Source: Motacilla alba alba
Taxonomy: Eukaryota; Chordata; Aves; Passeriformes; Motacillidae
Direction: 5' to 3'
NCBI RefSeq assembly: GCF_015832195.1
Contig: NC_052017.1
Span: 13,592,790-13,656,789, forward strand
Length of the DNA: 64,000 bases
Part shown: piece after piece, positions 32,501 through 44,100 of the stretch
How positions within the stretch are numbered: the first letter of the stretch is position 1
Layout: every line of letters starts with the position of its first letter
Made by a program: the position numbers and the translations under genes
The notes under the pieces: model-generated
Seen by the model: only the letters and a program-made list of their open reading frames with translations
What the model was told of the DNA's origin: nothing
Databases searched by the model: none

Positions 32501-35500
32501 CCTTGTTAAAATTTCACATTAATAAATAAAATTGAATGTTCATGCTTTGCTGGACAGTCCAAACTCAGTGATAAGAAGCTTGTCTTGACCACTCTGCCTT
32601 CATTTTCCCCATGGCACCTTCTAGGTAAGGTGAAACACTGTGCCTCTGTGGCTTGAACCCCATGTTTTCTAAAATATGATAGAGAGGAATGCTTTTCAAA
32701 TGGAAAGATGATTTTGCTGCTGTGTTCCAGAAAAAAAAAATTGCAAACAGCAGCACAGAATCACAAAAGAACAGGGGCAACATCATTTGACACAAATGGA
32801 AATCTTTCCGCTCACATCAATAGGCTTTAATCAGACCAGTATTTCCTTATTGCCTAGTTTGTTTAGAAACATCCTTTAGACTTAGAGTGAGAACTAAACC
32901 CTTCTCTCCCTCCCCCTCCATATTTATGATCCAGGCTTTTGTAATAGTAGCATTTTCCTGCAATGCCTGCAGAATACCAATGAAATATTTCTTCCCATAG
33001 TGACACATACAGCCATCCTCGAGTGGGAGGCACACTATTTACAATATCCTACTAGGCTCCTTCTTTAGCTTCCTTCATCTGTGTCTCCTGGCTTATTACC
33101 AAATGCTGTGAGAGCACATGGAACACCTACACCTCACTAGAAAGACAAACTGAATGGCTTAAAACACACAGCCTTTCAATGACTGACTCACAAATTATCA
33201 CTTGGTGAACAGGGACTTTATTGCACCTACACTCTTGTGCCAAATTCCAGCCAACAAAGTGACACGGTAGATAAGTTTAGATGAAGGTGTTTACTGGTGG
33301 ATAAGACAATAAAAACCTCATGGCTCAAATGTTTTGAACTCCTGGACTTTTTCCCAGCTTCATTTTCTCTTTAAAAACGCAGCATGGCAGAATTATCCAG
33401 CAGCCAACCCGGATGTATATGGATGTTCTGTACATGGGATTCTGTAATGCATGTTTGTTTTTAAGCATTGCTGAGGGTGTTACTCTGGTAGCAGTCAGGG
33501 TTTCTGGAAATAATCAGTGAATCCCAAGTCAGAACAAAGGTGCTAATGTGGTACCAAGTTCCTGAGTAAATAAACAATTGCTAAACAAAATCTTTTCAAC
33601 AGCATTGCATGTCTGTGTCAACATTGTGTTTCCTCCTTGAGTCATCTGGTCAGCAGCACTCCAGCTACATGGGAGAGGTCACCCACTTCCTACAGCTGGA
33701 GTTTTGTGTCAGAATATACCACTCAGGATTTCCTGTGAGCCACAGGAGTTGCATTTTTTGGCAGGATTACAGAAAAAAGTCAGGTTAGAAAATCCTGATG
33801 GGCATATTTGAGGGGAAGAAAAGACATGAAACAAATGCTGTTTGTGCCAGCCTCAGTGTCCATTAGCTAGTCAGACATAGGAACATATTTGATCTTTATC
33901 GCCCAAACATAGAGATACAGAATTTTAATACATTGATGCCTCAGATATTTCTTATTCTGCAGATTTATATGAAATTATTATTAAATGGGGGGGGAAGAAG
34001 ATATCCACACAAGCATTTATTTGTTTATTTCTAATATCTAGCACTTCAGTAAAAACTACAGATCTTTTTTGTGTTCATAACTGGATCCAGAAACAGGAGT
34101 TAACTACTTTTTAGCTCAGATGTAGTGGAGTAGCCATTCTCTTGAGATGTTTTTTATTAAATGCAGGAAATCTTACAGAACTCCTTGATTTCATATGATT
34201 GCTGCTAATTAAGAGATGTAGAAAGCATATGATCAGTTCATCTGATAGGATTTTTGCCAAGGCAGTTTGAAAGAGCTTGCAAAAATTTTGCAATCTGTAT
34301 GTTGGTCCTGATTCAGCTTGAACCTGAACTCCAGGGTCTGCTTTTGAATGTCCTCTCAATTCATTATCTCCTCCTATCTCTTATTAAGATGCTTTCCTGA
34401 GTCCAAGTGGAGATGTTCAGCCTTCTTCTAATAGAAATACAGTAAATCTCTCCTCTGTCATCATCATGCAAGAGTCTCAAAAGAATCACTATACAAATTC
34501 CAAACGAATAACTTGTTATTTTTCACTGATATAACACATAGGTGGATAACGTTCCATCACCAGTGACTATAATCACCTTCAGCCCCAATTCAGCATCCCA
34601 GGTTCTGGCTTGATTAAGTATTTGTCACTTCTATTTCATCCTCTCCTGACAGAGATAACTTTCTTATAAGTCAAACTGTCATACTCTGGAGTTCAGGAAG
34701 GACATGAAAATGTCAAGTAATAATCCCTCCTCAATCTTGTGACTAGGTAACATTGCTAATATGCAGAACCATTAGAATGTTGGCATGAATTTAGCTTAAT
34801 CATTTGCAGCACTTCAAGCTTTATTAAGATACCTTAAGGCTGATCTGGATAAGCTTCTCCCATCTTTACATGGTTTGCTCTGCTTTCAGTACTTAACAAA
34901 AGGCACGTTTAATCTTGCAAATTCTCCTGAACCTTTGTAACTTTATTTTAAATGAATTTCACCAGTCATTTGAGCACTTCAAAAAAGCAAATATATTTTT
35001 TTTTCCCAAGGAAATAACCTATTTAAAAGCAACCTGTCTCAAAACAGTGTGTCTATGAGGTTAATGCCATCTCTGGGTATTGGAGACTGTCATGCTAACA
35101 TCATTAAACATGCAAAAAATCAGAAAAACTGCCACATTAAACAGATATTCAAAAGCTAAATAATAGTTGAACAAACTGATCAGGCATTAGTAATAAATAG
35201 TTTTATGTTCTCTCATTTCCATCTCTCTTTGTCTTTAGAAGGATAATATCTGGTACCTCATTCTCTCTCACCAAGTTGAAACATCAAGAAGAACATTCAC
35301 CCCAAGAGTTAAAACTTTAGAGAAAGGGAAGAAGCATTATCTTTTCAACATGTTTATGGAACGTGTTAAACATTCAGCATGTCTAAAGAAAATTATCTTT
35401 GACATATTTGTACTGTGAAGGGACTAAGTATAAGGTTTCCAAAGCCTTTGTGCTCTTGAAGGTGAAATTCAGATTCTGTCTAGATCTTCTATTTCGACGA

Positions 35501-35842
35501 CCCCATCTTTTTACTCTTTACTTTTTACTGATGGGATTATTGGTGTACTATACCCATCCACCCACCCAGCTATCTCCTCTGATTTCTTTTATCCTTTGAA
35601 TCATTGTTTTTTGTTTTAGAGCATAACTCAGTAGCAATATTCAGCACTAGTTCACTTTCTTGTTGCTTAAATGTACTTGCTTGAAATGCGTGACACCTGC
35701 CATACCCGTACCTTCAATAATGGTGACTAAACACAGCCAAAGGGCAGTTTTGTGGCTGATGAGTCAATTTATCTGCAGGAGTAAATGACATACCCTTGTT
35801 CATGAGTAAGTCTTTGTAAATAGTCAGTGAGCACTTCAGAGG
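29576..35842. other. Intergenic sequence, no gene seen
   Basis: AT-rich, low CpG. No protein-like exon, RNA gene or clear mobile element. A small perfect hairpin (CTGCTCC-TCC-GGAGCAG) lies at about 31232-31248. Short open frames occur in all frames at the density expected by chance. Confidence 0.7.
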
Positions 35843-36506
35843 TGAAGAAATTTTTTGGTTCGAAGACTGCAATTTTGTGTACAGTATCCAGCTCCTCTAT
35901 GATGTGGCTGCAAACACTGTGTAGTTTTTGTGCTTATTTGTCGGAACTCAGAATGTCCCACAGACATTCTCGGATGTTCCAGACCCAGGTCAAAAGCACC
36001 TGAGACCCTGGCATGCAGCCAAAGAGACATGTGGGGTTTTGATCTTAGCCCGTGGAACAAATTACTAACTCTGTATGAAGAATTACAAGCCAAACACACA
36101 GAAGTTTAGATAGCATAGTAAAAGTAATCACGAAGTGAAAGGAAGGATTTTTGAGTGCTGTACAGGGGGGTTTTAAGCCTTGTATGCAGGGGTCCAAGTT
36201 TTGTACATGAGGGTCAGGGGATCTAAGATGGAGGGACTTGGGTGTGCCCTGTCCTCTTTCTTTCTCCTTCCTAGCCTCCATGTCTTTGGTGATGTTGGCA
36301 CTCACAGATTGGTTTAGTGTAGAAAGTCACTGTTTAATATAGATAGTAGGCATTAGGGAAAAAGTGTAAACATGTAACACGTAATGTATGATATAAAAGA
36401 TGGCACCAGCCCCTGGGAGGGCAGTGTGCCTTTGTCTGACCTGCTGAACGGGCCACAGCAGTTCAGGAAAAGATAACCAACAAGAAACTACCTTGAGACC
36501 GGACAA
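35843..36506 (+). mobile_element. Solo LTR of an endogenous retrovirus (probable)
   Basis: A block of about 664 bp that starts with TG and is flanked on both sides by the same 6-bp sequence CAGAGG (35837-35842 and 36507-36512), as expected for a retroviral target-site duplication. A TATA-like GATATAAAAG lies near 36391, about 110 bp before the 3' end, as in an LTR U3/R/U5 layout. The general sequence resembles passerine ERV LTRs. The end reads ACAA rather than the canonical CA, so the 3' border may be off by one or the end may have mutated. No primer-binding site or gag/pol/env sequence follows, so it is a recombined solo LTR. Family assignment (a 6-bp duplication suggests ERVK-like) is tentative. 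Confidence 0.55.
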
Positions 36507-37111
36507 CAGAGGATTACTGAGTCTTTCTTCGAAGGCATGGGAGGAGAGACTTTTCCATCTTTCGGGATCTTAATTGTTAAAATTAAAAAGTTAGGAATCA
36601 TTATAAGAGATTTATTTATTTGGTGTTTCAAGTGCATCTTTCTCCTTGCAAGAACATATTTTTTTCGTCTTCTTACTTGCTTCACAAAGCCATTAGAATT
36701 TACTGATTAAAAACAATTCAGTAAAGATTAAGTATCTGGAACTCATAAAGCATCTGGTTACAAGGAATCAAATTTAATATCACTGAGATTAAAAGTTTAC
36801 CAGGAATTGATTCTACATATTTCTGCTCTGACTTTGTAAAAGAAAGAATCTGAAAGGCCAATTTTTCAACTGATATGCCTTGTTATTCCTTCATAGAAGA
36901 AAGTGGAGATGCATTCCAATGAACACCAGCTGAATACCTGGCTTCCAGATCATCAAAACTAGTGTGTATTATCCCCATGTGTTTATTGGTCACACACTTT
37001 CCACTAGTATGTGCTGATGTGAATACATTAAATATTCTTTTGGGAAATTAATTATTCTTATTATTGGGAGACATTAATCCTTACAATATAAGCTATTTTC
37101 TTGATGGAAGT
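36507..37111. other. Spacer between two solo LTRs
   Basis: About 0.6 kb of AT-rich sequence with no gene and no recognised repeat. If the border of the first LTR is wrong, its 3' part could extend up to about 36590. Confidence 0.55.
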
Positions 37112-37692
37112 TGTCATGGTTTAATCACAGCCAGCAACTAAGTACCCTGTTCCCCTGCCCCCAAGGGATGGGGAGGAGAATTAGAAAAAAGGTAAAAACC
37201 ATGGGTCGAGATAAGAACAGTTTAATAATTGAAATGTAATATTAATGATGATAAAATCGTAATGTAATGAAAAGGGATTCAGTGAAGAGGAGGTGGGAGA
37301 AAAGAAAGAGAGAGAGGAGGAGGGAGATAAAACCCAAGGAAGACAAGTGAGGCACAGTTCTTCACTGCCTGCTGATTGATGCCCAGATGGTTCTTGAGCA
37401 GCAATTGGCATCTCCTTGCCAACTTCCCATAGTTTATATACAGAGTATGACCTTCTGTGGTATGGAATGGCCTTTTGGATAGTTTGGGTCAGCTTTCCTG
37501 GCTATGGAGTTCCAGCTTCTTGTGCACCTCTTTGCTGGCAGAGCATGAGACACTAAAAAGTCCTTGATGTAGTGCAAGCACTGCTCGACAGTAGCTAAAC
37601 CATCAGAGGTTATCAACATTATTCTCATATTAAATCCAAAAAATGCAGCATTGCACCAGGAAGTTAACTCTATCCCAGCTAAATACAAGTCA
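37112..37692 (-). mobile_element. Solo LTR, avian ERVL type
   Basis: On the plus strand it starts TGTCATGGTTTAATCACAGC and ends near TATCCCAGCTAAATACAAGT followed by CA. In reverse complement this matches the widespread avian ERVL LTR. In that orientation a TATATAAAC box lies near 37432-37441 and an ATTAAA poly(A) signal at 37221-37226, in the right order. The flanks GAAGT (37107-37111) and GAGGT (37693-37697) differ at one base, which suits an old 5-bp ERVL target duplication. No internal viral sequence is present. Its middle (37260-37330) is diverged and purine-rich. An A17 run begins 10 bp beyond the end (37703-37719). Confidence 0.82.
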
Positions 37693-38124
37693 GAGGTACT
37701 GTAAAAAAAAAAAAAAAAAGCAAGCATTTGGGAAGTGAAAGGGATAAGAATCTAATGCAGTGTGCTCCAGATTTTCTCCAGGTGGGAAGTAAACTTATTG
37801 GATTAGTATATTTGTCCTAATGGGGGTGATGGGTGTTTTATGTATTAGTTTTCAGGTGTGTGTTTGAAAGGAAAGTTGCCTGAAATGACAGTACCAGAAA
37901 TCTGCATGTGCATTATCATATTCAATATGAGAATAGAAGTAGGTGAATCCTCAATGGTTAATGACCTTGGAAGACTCTGAGTATGAGATTGAAACACATT
38001 AAAAACCTTGGTGGCCTCCATAAAGGGAAATAAATGACAAGTGAGAAGAGAAATGGAAAATAAAATGTGTGTGTTTGCTTTGGCTGGCCTCCCTTTTTTT
38101 TTTTTTTTTAATTGCATTTTTATT

Positions 38125-38167
38125 TTGCACAGATAACCAAATATATTTAATTGCACAGATAACCAAA
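38125..38167. repeat. 17-bp perfect direct repeat beside a T16 run
   Basis: TTGCACAGATAACCAAA occurs at 38125-38141 and again at 38151-38167, separated by 9 bp. It lies 15 bp after a run of 16 T. It may be a local tandem duplication with a 26-bp period. Confidence 0.9.
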
Positions 38168-41100
38168 AGAAGCTTACAGCAGACTTTATGAGAAAAGGAA
38201 CTTGGCTTGACTTTTCTTTAATTCCAGCAACTTTACAAAAGTAGACTTCAATATCAGAGACTGATATGATGAGTGAATCTCAAATAGCACAAAGACATTT
38301 GCTTATTGCTCCCCATGGGGAACTGATTTGTGATTTGTTTTATTATTTTATTTTTTTTAATCTTCATGTTGTAATTATGTTGGTTCCTGGACATCATCTC
38401 AGGGGTGAGCTGTATTACAGTGAGAACCCTGGACAGTTTCAAGAGAGTGCTGGGTAAACTGATAATTCAACAATTCCCTGTTGTTTCTTCCTACAACTGA
38501 CATATTTTAAGAGCAAGAAGAAAAAATGTCTTTAAACTATTTGTTGTGTCCTGGTAAGCAGTGTGAACCATTGTCACGTATGTGCAGTGCTTGGATGGTT
38601 CAGTCACCTTTATTCCTTTCTCCCACACCAGAAAAAAATTGTTTACATATTTAACAGGTTAAGAATGATGAAATTCACATGGGAAACATTTCTACAGGAA
38701 ATGTTCTCACTAAACTCAAGTTATACACGATACCACTCTTTCTTGTGTGTTTTGGGTTTTGCTCTCTAAAAGAGGAGTTTGCAAAAGGTCACCAAAACCC
38801 ATGAGCCAATGTATTGCCCAAACTAAAACTTCCTGGACTATTCTGATGTTCTTCCTGCCCCTTTCTAAAATGTTGGTGTGCAAGAGCAGAATGCTTTTTC
38901 ACTCTGAGAGAGTTAAATCCAACATAAAAATTCCTAGCTGTTTATAGGAGGTTTATTCTGCAGTAAATGTCCCTCTTCATGTAGCTCTATTAATTAATTT
39001 GGCAGACTTCAAAAGAATAAAAAACCTAATAAATAATTGTCCTAGAGACTAAAACATTTAATTCAAAAGTCATATGACAATTGCCAGGGACTGTGTTTGT
39101 AGACACAGTGAAATAAGAATTCCTTTAGGAAAAAAATGAGATTTTAATTATTGACTTCTAGCGAGACATGATTAACAAGGGATTCTCATCCTCACTTACC
39201 AAATCCCAAGTGTCTGCTCTTGCATCTACTGTTTCTTAAGTAAAATCCCCAAACTTCCTTCCAGTTCTCAGAGCAGCCTCATTAAATCAACTGTAGTTAA
39301 ACCTCCAGTAGATTAGAACTGGTTAGGGGAATGCAGATGTAACACTTGATTACCTTTCTAAAGCTGATGACATGAATTGATTTTTAGAGATTGGTCAGCC
39401 CCACCACTGCCAGCTCCTCCCCACCCCCAGGTTTCCCAAGAACAGGAGTTAACCCCTGCATTTAACAGGCTTGCAGTAAACAAGTTTCTCTGCTCACAGG
39501 TGATAGCTGGAGTTTTTCTCAGAACAAGAAAGCCCCACAAGTTCTGGGATCCATTGATGCTGTATGGTCTGTATTATCTTTAGAAAAGACACACTACCAG
39601 GGAAAAATACTGTATATCATCTCAGCAGGAGACTTGGAGCTGTTTAGCACTATATAATTGGATCTAGGACTAATCCTTAATTTGAAGAGGCCAAGAGGAG
39701 TTACACCACTGCTATTTCCAGCACATTAATGATAGACAAAATGCTTAAACACACTGTCTAACACTTGATTGTAAAGGATTAAATACATTTCAGAGTCAAG
39801 TTTTGGTTCTATAATATGCCTTTGGATAATTCTTGTTTTCTTTGGTCAATATGCATATGATTTCTATAATTTGAAGCATGCAGTAATTTAGCAAGAGTAA
39901 CAAACAACAAATGCATTCAAAAATAATCATTTTACTCAGTTATGAGGTGCCTTAGATCAATTTTTTAATAGTGTGCCTTTATTATGTAACAGATAAACAA
40001 AAGGAATATTAAATAAAGGAACTGTCTGCTGCTTTATTACAAGGTAAAACTTCATCCACTTTGAAGAATTCACTGTTGGTATTGCATTGCTTGGATTGGC
40101 TGTTTGTCTAGCCATTGTGGAATATTATTGTAAAGTAAGTTAGAGGGAAGAGAGCACTATTCCTCTGTACTTTATTCGCTGTGGGATTAATTATCAGGCT
40201 GATTTTAATATTTGGTCACTAACAAGGCCTTACATAGTTTAATTTGTCTTTTCAACATGGTTTTTTGATTGCTTATTCACAGGTTGGGTTTTGGTTTTTT
40301 TATTTATTTTGGTCATCTTCCAAGCTTTTTCATTTGTCTCATATGCAGGCTACAAATGTTTTATATGGCTCATATGCATTCACACAGTAGGTGCCCAAGG
40401 CAATGAAGTTTCACTACAAATGTAATAATTTCTGAACCAACTATACAATTCCTATGTTCAAGTTATAGTTGCAAAATCTTTTGGGTAGGTTATTTCATTT
40501 TAAAAGCTTCATATGTTTACTTGAATTATCTGCTTAATAAAGGATGCATTTAATGAATTCTTTTCTCTCCTAAGCACACTTCATGCTAAGGAAATTCTCA
40601 AATTACATTAAGACAGGAATTTTCTTCATCCACTCTCAAAATCCAGTGTTGAAAGAGAATAATAATTTTTCAGCTTTGGCCAAGAAAGTCTGGAAACATA
40701 TGTTTCCCTAATAGAAAGTGTAATGGCCTTTGTTGTCTGTGAATTGCAAACACAATTCCATTTTATAGAAGCTCCTGCCTATGAAACATCATGTGCTAGG
40801 CTTCCTAAAGCACAATTTTTCTGACTTGGAAGCATAAGAGTAGGGTTAGTAGTCTCTTGCCAGTTTTGAACCTATAGTTCAAGGCAGTCTAGGTTTTTCA
40901 GACTTAACTTGTAGCACTAGAACAGCTCCTCCACTTTTTGAAGTGCCAGCTTAATGAATCATTCCCCACAAAATAGTTGCTTCTGACATTTCAGCCAAAG
41001 CCCCGCTGCTCTTGCAGGAGCCTATATGCTTTTATCTTGCACATTGGTCTGAGCTGCAAAAATGTTCCAGTTTGTCACATAGTGTTCTGTACTGTCACTT

Positions 41101-44100
41101 AGAAATATGCTTGTGCTTGCTGAGTGAATATTGATAAGATACCTTGAGACTGTGATAAAAATGGGGCAAAGAGGAGATATCTTTCAAATTTGATAAATAA
41201 AGTCTTTAAAATAGTGATAAAAGACTTCTGAGAGACCATTATTGAGAATGAATTCTCAGAGGTGTACGTGAAGTTGGGGGCTTATTGTTTGGTCATGCTC
41301 TTTCAAAGGTTTAGAGCTTTTACTCTGTGTTCTAAGAAAAAGCTCTTTGAAGGTCATGTTTGAATTCAGAGCTGTACTTATTGTCTGTTTTTCCATGCTA
41401 TCTACATTACTGTTGCATATCGCATTTGGGAGCCCAATAGCTCCTGAAGGTAATATTTTCTAATTCCACTTATCCTACCCTCTGGTGTAGCATTTGTCAG
41501 TGCAGGTTTGTGTCTGCAGGTGTTGATAAGGTAGAAAAAGCTACCTGACTAACATTATTATATTGCTTATTTTTCCTAGGTAGTTTGAAATGATTATCAC
41601 TGCTGGACTATAGTCATGTGCTAAGAGATAGCCTGCCCTCCTTCTGCTATACCACCCTCAGCACTTTAAAGCAGAGGCAGCTGTGCAGATTACCTGGCTG
41701 TGAAAAATGTTACAGTAACAGAGAGTGGGAAGGAGGGAAGAGACTGGGAAGAACAGAGATGGGGGAGGATCTGCTTTTCACTGCAGGTGTTATTCTTGTA
41801 CTGAAGGCTGTGGCTCCTTGTTCAGGTGTCTTAGTGGGCAATTAATCTCTTGCTGTTAGAGAGTAGCACTGAACATAACCACTAAACTACTGATGGTAAT
41901 GGAGGTCATAGAAAAAGAAGGGAGCACTAAAAGTCAGCCATAAACCCCTCTGCAGCTGATTTTACTGTGAGATGTTGGATTCTGCACCTGCCATCCTCAG
42001 CAAGTGAAACATGTGGGTCCCCCAGCCCTGACATGTACCCTGAGAGTGGCACATCTGGGCTTGACAAGGGAGTCACTCCTGTAGGACCAGATGAAAGGGA
42101 TGCCTGGCCTCATGCCTCTGCAACACTTGAGCCTGAAAATTAATCTTGTTCCATTAATATTTTTCTTTGCCTGTAGGGGAAAAAAAAAAGTGCCCCACTG
42201 ACTAGAAACAACCACACTTTGTTTGCCACATGATCTTAAACCCAGTACTTCTATGAGAGGGTAAAAAACTTACCTGTGTGCTTGAATCATAATAAAACAG
42301 GAGACATGCTCAGGAGCCTTTCTCAGCTGTACAGACAGCTCAGCTCCACCGCCTCTGCTGCAGCTCCCTGTGCCTTCCTCAGCACAGCATCAGACTAGCT
42401 GTAGGCATAAATACAATTTGGCATGTTCGACCAGACCTGCCTTTCAACACCTCCCATGTGACAAAACAATGCCTCTTTTTGTTTCTGTAATAGGAACAAG
42501 CACTCTAAAACATGTTTAGCTCTAATGGAGATAGTTACCCAAGTCTCTCAAAACCCCTTTTTCCCCAGGCTCAGTAATAACAGCGCTGGCATCAAAACAT
42601 AGGTGATAAGCTCCTTGGAGAAAGGGCATGTTCCTACATCACAGAAGAAAAGTTTGTATAACTTCAGCATCTTTTGCCCTCCTATTTGTGTGTTGTCTTT
42701 TCATCTTTCCACTGTCTTAGCTTCAGGAGCTGATCATACATTTACTGTGCATACCATCATGATGACCAGTGTAGAAGTGCACAGGTTGGTGATTAGCCCA
42801 GCCTCATGGGTTGTCTGCATATTCCATGAGAACCCAGTATTTCAGTCAGCCATGTGATTGTGAACAGGTTTCTTACTCCAAATGTTTCTAACAAAGATAT
42901 CTAAAATGTTATCATTAGGCACATGCAAAATATGTGTTTGCAAGCACAAATAAATTGATGACAATTTTAGCAGCCAATTTATATATGTTGGGCTAATCTT
43001 TTCTGCCTTAGTAACTGTAAGAGGATAAAAATAGATTAATCATAATTCTGGTTTTACCAGGAGCCTATGAAGATTCATTAGATAATGTGTGAAAGTAAAA
43101 GAGAACTGTTTTCTGTGACTGTCTCACTCTAGTTTTGGAGAATGAACTAGTGAGCTTATTCTCAAATCCTCCGTACAGTTTGGGAATTATTATTCCCATT
43201 CACATGTCTAAATTCCAATTAAATCGAGATTTAATCACACTTGATTGGCTCAGTGCTAAGCAAAGGCATCCAGTGTGTTATCAGACAGTGCTATAGATGT
43301 GGCACCTGTGATCTGATAACCTTTCAGAGCAGCCTCCCAGAGTGGGCACCCACCGAAGGTGCTAGACAAATCTGTGAGAGCAGTTTAGCTGAAATACTAA
43401 GGGAAAATTCAAACTTTTCTCTAACATTCGGCAGAAAGCCTGAAAGTGCCTAGCCTACTAAAGCTGCATACTTTGGAGCCAGAAAAGATTCCTCAGGCAC
43501 CATGGCAGAGGTTCTGCACCTGGTCAGAAGCCCTGGCAGGAGAGCTGAGGCACTGTGCCTAAGCAACCATGCAATGTGATAAGAATGACCTTAAAAACCA
43601 GTCATGCTGGGCTTGTATTGCACTCTTTTGAATAATTATGTAGTTTCTCAGAACAGTTTGAGTGGTTTGCTCTCCCAAGCATGACAGTTTGTTTCCACAA
43701 TGTCCATGGTGCAAAATAAAATCAAGCCATGAGCCATAGGCTAGACAGTCTTGGTACATAGATGAGAAGCTGACACCTTGCCTTCTTGCAACTTAAAAAA
43801 AAAACCTAAGCACAATACAAGCACAGTGTTTTTAATCTCTTAAGGATATGGATATGGCTGGGAACTCTTCTTGGCTTTAGGTTTCTTACTTGACACCCCC
43901 CTACAGCCAGGACAAGTCTCCCTGGCTGCTTGTGGGGACAGATGGTTCTTTGAATATACATCTTATTTCTGGAGAGGTCACATGAGAAAATTAGACTTAT
44001 TCTAACTGTGGAATTTATCTCACCATTTTTATATTCCTTGTGAAACAAGATCTTTTCACCACCCTACCTGTCCTGGGATTCATTGCTTGGAGAGGGAGTT

